The notes under the pieces are model-generated. The model was not told the DNA's origin. It was given only the letters and a program-made list of their open reading frames with translations, and made no database searches. 64,000 nucleotides of DNA from Hungatella sp. UBA3048 (lineage in GTDB: Bacteria > Bacillota > Clostridia > Lachnospirales > Lachnospiraceae): positions 1-64,000 of the forward strand of contig DFCS01000015.1 of NCBI GenBank assembly GCA_002367105.1. Direction: 5' to 3'. A program made the position numbers and the translations under genes. Every line of letters begins with the position of its first letter. Within the stretch, counting starts at the first letter, position 1. Positions 25,569 to 34,972 of the stretch are shown one piece after another.

Positions 25569-26720
25569 TTATTTTAAAATGTTCCCGGATATGACCATGC
25601 GCTGCACCTCCGAGGTTCCCTCGTATATTTCCGTGATTTTGGCATCCCGCATCATGCGTTCCACCTCGTATTCCCTGATATATCCGTAACCACCATGGAG
25701 CTGTACCGCTTTTGTGGTCACATCCATAGCTGCCTCCGCCGCATATAGCTTTGCAATGGCTGCTTCCACGCTGTAGGTCTTTTGCGTGGCTTTTGCCATA
25801 GCAGCCTTATATACCAGAAGCCTGGCTGCTTCAATTCTGGTTGCCATATCTGCCAACTGAAACTGGGTATTCTGGAACTGGCCGATGCTGCGGCCAAACT
25901 GCTTTCTTTCCTTAACGTATTTTACCGTGGAATCAAAGGCTCCTTCCGCGATGCCAAGTGCCTGGGCAGCAATACCGATCCTTCCGCCGTCTAAAGTATG
26001 CATGGCGATCTGAAATCCCTTTCCCTGGATTCCAAGTAAGTTTTCCTTCGGGATTCGGCAATCCGTGAAAATTAATTCATAGGTAGAAGAACCTCTGATC
26101 CCCATTTTCTTCTCCTTTGTCCCAAAAGAAAAGCCGGGAGTCCCCTTCTCCACTAAAAAGGCAGAGATTTCCTTTAACTTTTTCCCGTGCTTTTCCACCG
26201 TGCCGGTCACAGCGATAATGACGTAAACATCGGCTTCTTTTCCATTGGTGATAAAGCACTTGGAACCATTTATTACCCAGTGGTCTCCATCCAGTACTGC
26301 CTTTGTCTGCTGTCCCTGGGCATCTGTGCCGGCCCCGGCCTCCGTCAGTCCAAAAGCTCCAAGCTTCTTTCCGGAAGCAAGGTCTGGGATGTACTTTTGC
26401 TTCTGGGCTTCGCTTCCATAGGTAAGTATGGGATCAATACAAAGAGAAGTGTGGGCGGATACAATGACGGCAGTTGCCGCACATACCTTGGCAAGTTCCT
26501 CCACGCACATAACGTATGTAAGGGGATCACAGCCCTGTCCGCCGTATTCCCTGGGAACCGGTATTCCCAGGAATCCGTTTTTTGCCATTTTTTCAACGGT
26601 TGATTTTGGAAATATTTCCGTCTCGTCGGTCTCCTGTGCCAGAGGCTTTGCTTCTTTTTCAGCAAACTGCCGGAACAGGCTTCTTGCGAGAAGATGTTTT
26701 TTTGATAAATTAAAATCCAT
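25569..26720 (-). CDS. Short-chain (butyryl-type) acyl-CoA dehydrogenase
   Basis: 383 residues, a standard acyl-CoA dehydrogenase. It has the ACAD signature GAFGLTEAGAGTDA, the flavin-contact segment CFITNGKEADVYV, RKQFGRSIGQFQ, and the C-terminal GGYGYIREYEVERMMRDAK with the catalytic Glu in the ITEIYEGTSE region. Acting with EtfAB it should reduce crotonyl-CoA to butyryl-CoA. First gene of the operon; a GGAG box precedes the ATG. The chain-length call comes from the pathway context (4-hydroxybutyryl-CoA dehydratase nearby) and is an inference. Confidence 0.92.
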   Translation of the reverse strand: MDFNLSKKHLLARSLFRQFAEKEAKPLAQETDETEIFPKSTVEKMAKNGFLGIPVPREYGGQGCDPLTYVMCVEELAKVCAATAVIVSAHTSLCIDPILTYGSEAQKQKYIPDLASGKKLGAFGLTEAGAGTDAQGQQTKAVLDGDHWVINGSKCFITNGKEADVYVIIAVTGTVEKHGKKLKEISAFLVEKGTPGFSFGTKEKKMGIRGSSTYELIFTDCRIPKENLLGIQGKGFQIAMHTLDGGRIGIAAQALGIAEGAFDSTVKYVKERKQFGRSIGQFQNTQFQLADMATRIEAARLLVYKAAMAKATQKTYSVEAAIAKLYAAEAAMDVTTKAVQLHGGYGYIREYEVERMMRDAKITEIYEGTSEVQRMVISGNILK

Positions 26721-26789
26721 GCTTATGCTCCTTCATTTTTTATACCTTAAGTCCGCAGTGAAGCTCACAGAACCTGCGGTTTAGCGAGC

Positions 26790-27683
26790 TCACGGGCACT
26801 CGCCTTCTAACATCTGCTGAAGCTGCTTTGCAGCCGAGCTTAAGGGCCGGCGGCTGTCGCTGACAATGCAGATACTTCGTTCCGGTATCTGTTCATGCAG
26901 CTTTATTTCTACGATCTCTCCCTTTTCAAGGGCCGGCCGGGCCAGCTCTTCGGGAACGAATCCAATGCCTAAGTTCTGCACGATTACCGGAAGAATCAAA
27001 TCAATTCCTGCCACTTCAATGGCCGGCTGCATGACCAGGCCGCAGGAATGGTAAAATTCCTGGAAAAAGGCAAAGGTCGTTGTAACGTTTGACATGGTAA
27101 TCAGCGGAAGGGTCGAAAGTTCTGAAAGGTAGCTGGTTTTTCCGCTGTATTCCCCATACTTCTTTCCACCCGCCAGCAGGCTGCGGAAGGTCTTAACCTT
27201 GACGGACTTTATGTTCTCATCACAGAAAAACGGCGTTGTAATAATTCCCAGATCAATTTTCCCTGCCTTCAGCTCACTTAAGGTCTGGGGCGTATTATAG
27301 GTGAAGATGTTTAACCTGACCTGGGGAAATTGTTCTTTAAACTGATGAAGCCCGGTCAGCAGATAGGAATGCATAGCCATCTGGGTGGCTCCCACGTTGA
27401 TCTGCTCACTCTGTTTGCCCAGCCTCTCCTTTAAGGCCTCCTCCCCCTGCATAAACTGCATACAGGCAGGTGCCACATAGCTGTAAAGGAGTTCTCCTTC
27501 ATTGGTCAGAGCAACGCCCTTTTTTGACCGTATAAACAGCTTGCAGCCCAGCACGTTTTCAAGGTTCTGTATATAGCAGGTCACAGAAGGCTGACTGGTT
27601 AAAAGAGCATTGGCAGCCCTTGTGAAATTCTTATACTTGGCAACATAATAAAAAACTTTGTAATGTTCAAAATTGGCCGACAT
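26790..27683 (-). CDS. LysR-family transcriptional regulator
   Basis: 297 residues. N-terminal winged helix-turn-helix with FTRAANALLTSQPSVTCYIQNLE and the usual LysR wing, followed by a periplasmic-binding-like effector domain. It is divergent from the NifU-like gene and sits between the acyl-CoA dehydrogenase operon (same strand, 69 bp downstream) and the 4-hydroxybutyrate operon. LysR proteins normally bind their own divergent promoter, where an 11-bp direct repeat is found here (27717-27750). The butyrate-pathway operons are likely targets, but this is positional inference. Confidence 0.9.
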   Translation of the reverse strand: MSANFEHYKVFYYVAKYKNFTRAANALLTSQPSVTCYIQNLENVLGCKLFIRSKKGVALTNEGELLYSYVAPACMQFMQGEEALKERLGKQSEQINVGATQMAMHSYLLTGLHQFKEQFPQVRLNIFTYNTPQTLSELKAGKIDLGIITTPFFCDENIKSVKVKTFRSLLAGGKKYGEYSGKTSYLSELSTLPLITMSNVTTTFAFFQEFYHSCGLVMQPAIEVAGIDLILPVIVQNLGIGFVPEELARPALEKGEIVEIKLHEQIPERSICIVSDSRRPLSSAAKQLQQMLEGECP

Positions 27684-27716
27684 ACCGATTCCCTCATTTC
27701 TTTTATAGTTTTTTCC

Positions 27717-27783
27717 TATCGGTATCCATCGGATATTCGTATCGGTATCCGGATTGACAATAGTTCCTTCCTGCTGTTACACT
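27717..27783 (+). promoter_or_regulatory. LysR/NifU divergent promoter with repeated operator
   Basis: Two exact copies of TATCGGTATCC at 27717-27727 and 27740-27750 are 23 bp apart, about two helical turns. Right after them comes a candidate promoter: TTGACA (27754-27759), 18 bp, TACACT preceded by TG (27778-27783). The repeats would place the regulator just upstream of -35, a typical LysR activating site. Confidence 0.5.
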
Positions 27784-27804
27784 GTTTCAAAAGGAGGGTT
27801 CGCC

Positions 27805-28092
27805 ATGATAGGAACAAGAGAGCAGATTGAAATGATCCTCAATAAGAAGGTACGCCCGGCTTTGGCCAAACACGAAGGCAACGTCACGGTACTGAGCCTG
27901 GAAAATAACATTTTGAAAGTCCGGTTAACCGGCAAATGTTCCGGATGTCCCGCTGCCAGCCGCACCAGCGAAGAACTGATTGCGGCTGAAATCAAAGCCG
28001 CAATCCCCTCTGTCGCAGATGTTGTCCTGGTAGAGGATACCAGCCAGGAATTACTGGATGAGGCAAGGAAACTGCTGGGGCTCTCTTCTTAA
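27805..28092 (+). CDS. NifU-like C-terminal domain protein
   Basis: 95 residues made up of the NifU C-terminal domain alone, with the cluster-binding CSGCPAAS (CxxC). Such Nfu-type proteins carry or deliver Fe-S clusters. The start at MIGTREQ (27805) has AAGGAGGG 6 nt upstream. The many Fe-S enzymes in the window (Hdr, Flx, Tfr, fumarase, AbfD) would need such a carrier. It is a single gene, convergent with the CoA-transferase operon. Confidence 0.85.
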   Translation: MIGTREQIEMILNKKVRPALAKHEGNVTVLSLENNILKVRLTGKCSGCPAASRTSEELIAAEIKAAIPSVADVVLVEDTSQELLDEARKLLGLSS

Positions 28093-28212
28093 AGACAAGT
28101 GATACCTTCCCGGTCCGGATGATATCTATCCGGACCGGGAACCGGGCATCTCTGCAGGACCCGGTATTTCTTACATACCATATATCCCGTGATAATACAA
28201 GGCTTTTCCGCA

Positions 28213-29520
28213 TTAATACGGCTCTGAAAAACGCCTTTCAAATTCCTCTTTAAGCCCTTCCTGAAAGTCCGGATGGGCAATCTTAACCAATGCTCTGGCC
28301 CGTTCCCTCAACGTCTTTCCCTTCATGCGGGCGATTCCTTGTTCCGTCACAATATAATCCACATCATTTCTGCTGGTCGTCACGGCTGCTCCCTCCGAAA
28401 GGAAAGGAACGATTTTTGATACGTTTCCACCCTTTGTGACAGAAGGGAATGCAATAATGGAGCGGCCGCCCTTAGATGCAGCTGCACCTCTCACAAAATC
28501 CACCTGTCCTCCCACTGCGGAATATTGCTTTAATCCAATGGCCTCTGCACACACCTGCCCCATCAAGTCGATCTGCAGCGCAGAATTGATGGATACCACG
28601 TTGTCATTTTGGCTTATAACAAAGGGATCATTTACATAGCTCACAGGCATTAAGGACACGGCCGGATTGTCGTTTACAAAGTCATACAGCCTTCTTGTGC
28701 CAAGCATAAAGGTAACGACCATCTTCCCTTTGTCAATGTTCTTCTTTTTTCCTGTAATGACTCCTTTTTCATACAAATCCACCACTCCGTCAGATACCAT
28801 CTCGGAATGGATCCCCAAATCCTTTTTATCGTCCAGACACCTTAAAACTGCATCCGGTATGGCGCCGATTCCAAGCTGGAGGCAGTCTCCATCCCTTACA
28901 AGGGAAGCAATGTGCTTTCCGATGGAAGACTCTGTTTCGCCTATCACGGAATTTCCATGTTCAAGGACCGGCTCGTTGCTTTCCACAATGGCCGCCAGTC
29001 TGCTGACATGGATAAAATTATCCCCCATTACCCTTGGCATATTGGGATTCACAGACCCGATCACCCTGGTCTTTGGGTTTTGTCCCGCTTCCTTTGCAAA
29101 ATCACAGGAAATGCCATAGCTGCAAAAACCATGCTCATCCGGCGGAGATAAGGTGACTAAAAATACATCCGCAGGCTCCACATTTACCACATAATCCGGA
29201 ATCTGATAAAAGAAGCAGGGCGTATAATCCCCTTTACCCGCAGCAATGTGGTTTCTGCTGGCAGGGCCTACAAATAGGTTATTAAAGCTGAAATGCCGCT
29301 CCATTCCAGACCCTAAATACTTACAGGGCCCCAGATCGTGCTGCTGGACAATGCGTATGTTCCTTAAGTCCTGCCGAACCGCATAATCCACCATGGCATC
29401 CACTAGAATCCCGGGCTCCGAAGCCGCATGGGCGATCAGCACCGTATCTCCGGAATGGATCTCTTTCACAGCCTCCTCCGGCGTTTTTAACTTTGAGGCA
29501 TATATTTTTCTCCAGTCCAT
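28213..29520 (-). CDS. CoA-transferase, 4-hydroxybutyrate/acetate type (paralogue 2)
   Basis: 435 residues of the acetyl-CoA hydrolase/transferase family (Cat1/Cat2/AbfT). It shows the ASEPGILVDAMVDY start, LGIGAIPDAVLR, the LGIHSEMVSDGV loop with the likely CoA-thioester Glu, and C-terminal VVTSR-like TTSRNDVDYIVTEQGIARMKG. It is a tandem paralogue of the gene 4 bp upstream. One copy may activate 4-hydroxybutyrate and the other succinate (or crotonate/butyrate); sequence cannot assign which. GGAGG precedes the ATG at 29520, and the longer frame was rejected because it lies inside the upstream gene. Confidence 0.88.
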   Translation of the reverse strand: MDWRKIYASKLKTPEEAVKEIHSGDTVLIAHAASEPGILVDAMVDYAVRQDLRNIRIVQQHDLGPCKYLGSGMERHFSFNNLFVGPASRNHIAAGKGDYTPCFFYQIPDYVVNVEPADVFLVTLSPPDEHGFCSYGISCDFAKEAGQNPKTRVIGSVNPNMPRVMGDNFIHVSRLAAIVESNEPVLEHGNSVIGETESSIGKHIASLVRDGDCLQLGIGAIPDAVLRCLDDKKDLGIHSEMVSDGVVDLYEKGVITGKKKNIDKGKMVVTFMLGTRRLYDFVNDNPAVSLMPVSYVNDPFVISQNDNVVSINSALQIDLMGQVCAEAIGLKQYSAVGGQVDFVRGAAASKGGRSIIAFPSVTKGGNVSKIVPFLSEGAAVTTSRNDVDYIVTEQGIARMKGKTLRERARALVKIAHPDFQEGLKEEFERRFSEPY

Positions 29521-29524
29521 ATTC

Positions 29525-30841
29525 CTACACCTCCAGGTATTTTTCAGCAAAACGTTTTTCAAACTCCATCGCCAGCTCCTCCCTGAACCCGGGAGCAGCA
29601 ATCCGGATCAACTGACGGGCCCTGTCTCTTAAGGTATGCCCCTTCATCCTGGCAATCCCATATTCCGTCACTACATAATCCACGTCATTTCTGCACGTGG
29701 TCACAGTCGCCCCATAGGTCAAACAGGGTACAATCCTGGAAATAGTTCCCTTTTTGGCAGTGGAGGAAAAGGCAAGGATGGAACGCCCGCCCTTAGAGAA
29801 CGCGGCTCCCCGGATAAAGTCCACCTGCCCGCCGATTCCGGAAAACTGCTTTAGCCCCATAGCCTCCGAGCAGGCCTCTCCCATTAAATTCACTTGCAAA
29901 GATGAATTGATGGATACCATGTTATCATTTCGTCCAATGATCCCGGGGTTATTGACATAATCCACCGGAGCCATGTAAATGCAGGGATTGTTATCTGCAA
30001 AATCATACAGCCGCCTGGTTCCCATAAGGAAGGACACCACCATCTTATCCGGGTTAAAATTCTTGGCACTGCAATTAACAACGCCTTTCTCATATAAATC
30101 CACGATGCCGTCAGAAAGCATTTCCGAATGAATCCCCAGATTTTTCTTACCTCCCAGGAATTTTAAAACAGCATCAGGAATCCCCCCGATTCCAAGCTGT
30201 AAGCAGTCCCCATCTTTTATCAAAGAAGCAATATGCTCTCCAATGGCCAGTTCCACATCTCCGCTTTCAGGGATTAACAACTCCGTTACCGGCGTATCGT
30301 CTTCCACGATCACGTCTATGTCCCTGATATGGATAAAGCAGTCTCCGTGAGTCCTTGGCATGGAGGGATTTAATACCCCAATCACCTTTACGCCCTCGAT
30401 CTCCGCAGCCGGCTTGGTATAATCACAGGCCACACCAAAGCTGCAGTAACCATGATCATCCGGCAGGGAAAAGGTTGCTAAAAGAACATCCGGTTTTAAG
30501 AAAGAACGAAACAAATCCGGTATCTGGTAAAAAAAACAAGGTGTAAAATCTCCCCGGCCGCTGTTGACACAGTCTCTGGTATTAGCCCCCAGAAAAAAAC
30601 TGTTCTGCCTGAAATGTTTTTCCATTCCCGGCCGGGCATAAAGTGAGTGCCCCATATCGATCTGCTGATTGATCTCAATATCTCTCAAATCCATTTTTAC
30701 AACATAGTCCACCATGGCATCTACCAGTTTCACCGGTTCTCCCACCGCATGGCTGATGACCACCCGGTCGCCGGACTTGATAATTTTTACTGCCTCTTCC
30801 ATCGTTTTAAGCTTTGACGCATAATGTTCTTTCCAGTTCAC
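29525..30841 (-). CDS. abfT: 4-hydroxybutyrate CoA-transferase-like (paralogue 1)
   Basis: 438 residues of the same family: SHAVGEPVKLVDAMVDYV, LGIGGIPDAVLKFLG, LGIHSEMLSDGIVDLYEKG, GGQVDFIRGAAFSKGG and RNDVDYVVTEYGIARMKG. It converts 4-hydroxybutyrate to its CoA ester using acetyl-CoA or butyryl-CoA as donor, feeding the dehydratase encoded 40 bp upstream. The start codon is GTG with GGGAGG upstream. Assigning this copy rather than its neighbour to 4-hydroxybutyrate rests only on its being next to abfD. Confidence 0.85.
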   Translation of the reverse strand: MNWKEHYASKLKTMEEAVKIIKSGDRVVISHAVGEPVKLVDAMVDYVVKMDLRDIEINQQIDMGHSLYARPGMEKHFRQNSFFLGANTRDCVNSGRGDFTPCFFYQIPDLFRSFLKPDVLLATFSLPDDHGYCSFGVACDYTKPAAEIEGVKVIGVLNPSMPRTHGDCFIHIRDIDVIVEDDTPVTELLIPESGDVELAIGEHIASLIKDGDCLQLGIGGIPDAVLKFLGGKKNLGIHSEMLSDGIVDLYEKGVVNCSAKNFNPDKMVVSFLMGTRRLYDFADNNPCIYMAPVDYVNNPGIIGRNDNMVSINSSLQVNLMGEACSEAMGLKQFSGIGGQVDFIRGAAFSKGGRSILAFSSTAKKGTISRIVPCLTYGATVTTCRNDVDYVVTEYGIARMKGHTLRDRARQLIRIAAPGFREELAMEFEKRFAEKYLEV

Positions 30842-30881
30842 ACTCCCAAACCTCCCTGTTGAAATCTATTTAAGCCCCGCC

Positions 30882-32330
30882 TTAATCCCGGATCTTTGCA
30901 ATTTCTTTTGCAAGCTCTTTCTTCTTTCCAATGTTGCCCTGGCGGGAAATCATGATCCTCTGAGCCTGGGGAGATCCGGCGCCATGCATGGATTCTGTCC
31001 GGTAACCCACTGCTGCGGTTCCAAGAGTCAGGTTCTCGATCAGGCGCAGAATCTTAAGGCGGTTTTCCGTAGAAACTCCAACCGTTCCCTTTAAGTATTT
31101 CTCCACCATGGGGCCGACGACCGGGCTTCTTAGATCCTTTTCAGAAGGTGCTGTCACCATAAAGCCCCCAGCAATGTCTTCCGCCAGCCGCGCGATCTCA
31201 TAGGGGTATCTGGTAACATTCTGCTTACAGACGTTGGCAAGCAAAAGATCGATCAGATAATTTCCGGATTCCGTAGGCCTGCCTTCCGCGGAACAGGCAA
31301 TTCCGCAGCAATAGAGGGTCTCATTTAAATGTACCATTTCGATGAGTTTATCCTTAATATGGGAAGCTTTTGGCACTCCGTTGTAATCTGCAGCCAGTGC
31401 GGCGGCACCGATTAAAACATCTCCCACTCCCACCTTGCAGCCGCCATAGGACTGTCTGTGGTAGCCTGCAAAGCGTTCCACCAGCATGCCCGCAAACTCA
31501 TGTTCCCCATTTAAAAAGATCCTGTCATTGGGCACAAATACATCGTCAAACACAACCAGGGCTTCCACGCCTCCGAATTCACTGTTTCCCACATCCATGG
31601 AAGAGCCTTCCAGCTTTCTGGTATCGCAGGACTGCCTGCCGATTATCATGGTAATTCCCTCTGCATCCGTCGGTACAGCAAATGAAACCGCAAAATCCTT
31701 ATCTTCCGCCCCCATGGCTACGGTAGGCATGACAATTACTTCCTGGGAGTTTATGATACCCGTCTGATGGGCCTTTGCCCCTCTGACTACGATCCCATCC
31801 TCACGCTGTTCCACCACCCGAAGATACAAATCTAAATCCGGCTGGGCATGTGGAGCCAGACTTCTGTCGCCCTTTGGGTCAGTCATTGCGCCATCCACCG
31901 TAAAATCAAGGTCCTGGACCATGCGGAGGTATCTTTTAAAATTCTCATGGTAATCCGTGGAGCACTTCTTATCTATCTCATAGGTGGTGGACCATACTGC
32001 ATTAAATGCGTCCATTCCCACACACCGCTGGAAACAGGATGCGGTCTTCTGGCCGCAGAGCCTTTGCATCTTTACTTTTTTTATTAAATCATCCGTATTC
32101 CTGTGAATGTTGGCAAAACGGTTGATCTTCCGGCCATCCTCCAAGGTTACGGTCATCAGATCCTCATATTCCGGCATCTGTGCCAAATCATAGGTCGCTT
32201 TTACCGAATTAAGAGATGGACGCAAAACCGGGTTGTCAACCGGATTGTCAATTTTCTCCCCGAACATATAAACATTCAGTTTCATTTTGCGCATGCTTTC
32301 CACATACTCTTCCCCTGTCATCAATGCCAT
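30882..32330 (-). CDS. abfD: 4-hydroxybutyryl-CoA dehydratase / vinylacetyl-CoA isomerase
   Basis: 482 residues, very close in length to the Clostridium enzyme. The Fe-S ligands are in place: Cys99 and Cys103 in SCFQRC, His291 and Cys298 in YHRQSYGGCK. The protein has an acyl-CoA-dehydrogenase-like fold with FAD and converts 4-hydroxybutyryl-CoA to crotonyl-CoA by a radical route. All four metal ligands being present argues for an active enzyme. Its product is the substrate of the Bcd/Etf operon downstream. Related HpaB-type hydroxylases lack this Cys/His set. Confidence 0.95.
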   Translation of the reverse strand: MALMTGEEYVESMRKMKLNVYMFGEKIDNPVDNPVLRPSLNSVKATYDLAQMPEYEDLMTVTLEDGRKINRFANIHRNTDDLIKKVKMQRLCGQKTASCFQRCVGMDAFNAVWSTTYEIDKKCSTDYHENFKRYLRMVQDLDFTVDGAMTDPKGDRSLAPHAQPDLDLYLRVVEQREDGIVVRGAKAHQTGIINSQEVIVMPTVAMGAEDKDFAVSFAVPTDAEGITMIIGRQSCDTRKLEGSSMDVGNSEFGGVEALVVFDDVFVPNDRIFLNGEHEFAGMLVERFAGYHRQSYGGCKVGVGDVLIGAAALAADYNGVPKASHIKDKLIEMVHLNETLYCCGIACSAEGRPTESGNYLIDLLLANVCKQNVTRYPYEIARLAEDIAGGFMVTAPSEKDLRSPVVGPMVEKYLKGTVGVSTENRLKILRLIENLTLGTAAVGYRTESMHGAGSPQAQRIMISRQGNIGKKKELAKEIAKIRD

Positions 32331-32358
32331 TGCTATTTCCTCCTTTTTTTATATGAAT

Positions 32359-33474
32359 TCAATATAGTTCCCTGTAAATTTTCAAAACCCGCGCTTCGTC
32401 CAGAGGAACGAAATTGTTGGCCATAAGCCTCCCCTGCCGTTCCATAACGCTCTTAGCAAACACCGGAAGCTCCTCCGGCTTTACGCCGTATTCATGCAGG
32501 GACTTTTTAGGAAGAACCGTTCCCAGCAGCTCATCAAGCTTTTCATAGACCTCTTCCTCCCCGCAACCCAAAAGTCCGGAAAGGTACTGGTTTAAGACTG
32601 CGATTTCCCCGTCTCTGCGTATTTCCATATAGTTTTTCAGCACTCCGGTAAACATTGCATAATTGCTTTCCCCATGAGCCACATGATAACTGCCTCCCAG
32701 GGGATAGCTGGTGGCATGAACTGCTGCACAGCCGGCAGTCCCAAAAGCAATTCCAGCATAATTGCCGGCGATCAGAAAATCCTTCATCAGGGGTTTTAAC
32801 GATTCTCTTCCGTCAGCCGCTATTTTCTGATACCCCTTAATGATCATTTCAATGGCTTTGTATCCGAACAGCTTCGAATAAGGCGTGGCCTTAGGAGATA
32901 AACTGGATTCCACGGCGTGAACCAGGGCATCAATGGAACTGGCTGCAAATACGCCAAAGGGAAGTCCGTGTAAAAGCTCCGGCACCAGCACCGCATCGTC
33001 CGCATACATAGCGGGCGATACAAGGCCCATTTTCGTTCCCAGCCTGGTCCTGTTTATAATGGAGATATTGGTCACCTCGCTGCCCGTCCCGCAGGTAGTC
33101 GGAAGAATCACCAGCTTCCTTCTCTTTTTCGCAGAAGCCGGATCCTCGTACAGGGAATCTAAGGAATCACCTGACGAAACAGCCAGCACTTTTGCTATAT
33201 CGATCACCGTACCGCCTCCTATGGCAATAATCCTTTGGCACTCCCTTTTCTCCGCTGCCTCAAGGATCTGGTCCACCATAACGTCCGTAGGTTCCCCGCT
33301 GCCGTATTCTTCCTGGAAAATCGTCTGCACTTCCAGCCCCATGTTTCCAAAACAGGGATTATATATGTATTCATTGGTCAATACCAGATCGCCTCTTCCG
33401 AGTTTAAATTCCTTTGCAAATTCGGCGCAGGTATCGTAGTAAGAGATTTGTGTTTTTAATATTAATTCTGTCAT
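32359..33474 (-). CDS. 4hbD: 4-hydroxybutyrate dehydrogenase (iron-containing ADH family)
   Basis: 371 residues of the iron-type alcohol dehydrogenase family: GGGTVIDIAKVLA (NAD site), LPTTCGTGSEVTN, DALVHAVESSLSPKATPYS with metal-binding Asp/His positions and YPLGGSYHVAHGESNYA with the remaining His ligands. It reduces succinate semialdehyde to 4-hydroxybutyrate with NADH. It sits between sucD (11 bp) and abfD, the same order of steps as the pathway. Other Fe-ADHs look alike, so the assignment depends on context, which here is strong. Confidence 0.9.
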   Translation of the reverse strand: MTELILKTQISYYDTCAEFAKEFKLGRGDLVLTNEYIYNPCFGNMGLEVQTIFQEEYGSGEPTDVMVDQILEAAEKRECQRIIAIGGGTVIDIAKVLAVSSGDSLDSLYEDPASAKKRRKLVILPTTCGTGSEVTNISIINRTRLGTKMGLVSPAMYADDAVLVPELLHGLPFGVFAASSIDALVHAVESSLSPKATPYSKLFGYKAIEMIIKGYQKIAADGRESLKPLMKDFLIAGNYAGIAFGTAGCAAVHATSYPLGGSYHVAHGESNYAMFTGVLKNYMEIRRDGEIAVLNQYLSGLLGCGEEEVYEKLDELLGTVLPKKSLHEYGVKPEELPVFAKSVMERQGRLMANNFVPLDEARVLKIYRELY

Positions 33475-33485
33475 GACTGCTCTCC

Positions 33486-34844
33486 CTATGAAAATATCTC
33501 TTCATCCGATGGCTGCTTCCAGTTCTTCTTAACCAGAACTATCCTGCTCTTATTCATCAGATGGGTAAAAAACAGATTTTCACTGATGGCGTTATTGCCC
33601 CAGCTTCCGCAGCCCAGAGTCGTGGTGGGATTTAACGAATTGGCAAATGCCCCGCCTGCCATGCCGGAACTGGTCTGGTTGACCATTACCCGGCTTACGG
33701 GAAGCTTTACCCCTGCAAATTCGATATGCGCTCGATTATCTGACTGAATATCTGCAGAATGGCCTTCCCCCTCCACCAATAAATTCTGATAAGCAATTTC
33801 TACGGCGTCCTCCCAGGTTTTGTAGCTGTAAGCAGCCATTATGGGACACATTTTCTCCTTGCTCCATACAATCCCTGCTCCATACCTTTTTGGTTTTACA
33901 ACAATTACCTTCCTGTCCTCAGGAATAGATATCCCTGCCAGCCCTGCAATGACCTGCACGGACTGGCCTACCACATGCTTACTGATGATTCCACCCGGGA
34001 ACACCACTTCCGCCAGCTTAGCCATTACGTTTGGATCGTCAATCACATATGCCCCCTGGTCCTCGAACTCCTTCATGATCCCTTCATAATCCTTCTCCGG
34101 GGCGATAATGCTCTGGGTACCGGAACAGATGATGCCATTGTCAAAAATACGGCTGGCAATCATACGGCCTGCTGCCTCTTTGTAATTGATTCCTTCGTCA
34201 ATCAATCCCTGGACATTACCCGGGCCAACACCATAGCTGGGCTTTCCGCTGGAGTATGCGGACTTCACCATTGCCATACCGCCGGTCGCAATCACTGCAT
34301 CACAGGCTGCCATGAGTTCTGTGGTCAGTTCTACACTTGGTTCCTCCATAACAAGAAAGATATCCCTTGGCACTCCCATCCGGTCTAATTCCTTATAATA
34401 CAGATCTGCTACTGCTGCCGCGCATTTCCTGCCTCTGGGGTGAGGAGCGATGATAATGGTATTTTGGCACTTGATGGCGAACATGGCATTGCACATGGGT
34501 GTGACCACCGGATTTGTACAGGGAGTAGCTGCCGCGATGATGCCCATTGGCTTTGCCATCTCAATAATTCCTGCCTCTTCATCCCTTCCAATGATTCCAA
34601 CCGATTTCCTGCCTTTCATGGCATTCCAGATAAGTCTGGACTTCCCTTTGTTTTTCAATATCTTGTCTTCATAAACTCCCATGCGGCTTTCCTCCACAGC
34701 CAGCTTTGCCAGTGGCTCTGCATGGTCGAAAACCACCTTTGCGAACATCTTTACAATCTCATCTGTTTTAGCCTGGTCATAGGCGGCCAGTATCTCCTGC
34801 GCCTTTCTGGAACGCTCCACCAATGTATGAACATACGAACCCAT
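33486..34844 (-). CDS. sucD: Succinate-semialdehyde dehydrogenase, CoA-acylating
   Basis: 452 residues of the CoA-acylating aldehyde dehydrogenase group. The catalytic Cys lies in NGIICSGTQS, the nucleotide-binding stretch is ATGGMAMVKSAYSSG, and GVGPGNVQ follows. It reduces succinyl-CoA to succinate semialdehyde. First gene of the sucD-4hbD-abfD-CoAT-CoAT operon, as in Clostridium kluyveri-type succinate metabolism. AAGGGAG lies before the ATG. Acetaldehyde or propionaldehyde dehydrogenases are relatives, but the neighbours settle the substrate. Confidence 0.9.
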   Translation of the reverse strand: MGSYVHTLVERSRKAQEILAAYDQAKTDEIVKMFAKVVFDHAEPLAKLAVEESRMGVYEDKILKNKGKSRLIWNAMKGRKSVGIIGRDEEAGIIEMAKPMGIIAAATPCTNPVVTPMCNAMFAIKCQNTIIIAPHPRGRKCAAAVADLYYKELDRMGVPRDIFLVMEEPSVELTTELMAACDAVIATGGMAMVKSAYSSGKPSYGVGPGNVQGLIDEGINYKEAAGRMIASRIFDNGIICSGTQSIIAPEKDYEGIMKEFEDQGAYVIDDPNVMAKLAEVVFPGGIISKHVVGQSVQVIAGLAGISIPEDRKVIVVKPKRYGAGIVWSKEKMCPIMAAYSYKTWEDAVEIAYQNLLVEGEGHSADIQSDNRAHIEFAGVKLPVSRVMVNQTSSGMAGGAFANSLNPTTTLGCGSWGNNAISENLFFTHLMNKSRIVLVKKNWKQPSDEEIFS

Positions 34845-34972
34845 CCTTTGTTACTCCCTTCTAGTTATTTTTTTAACATTCTTGTTTTTATTTTAACACA
34901 TTTTACCTTTGTTGAAAAATACCAATAACTGATTGCTTATGATAGGATTTTCGAATGAAAAAGCACAACAAA

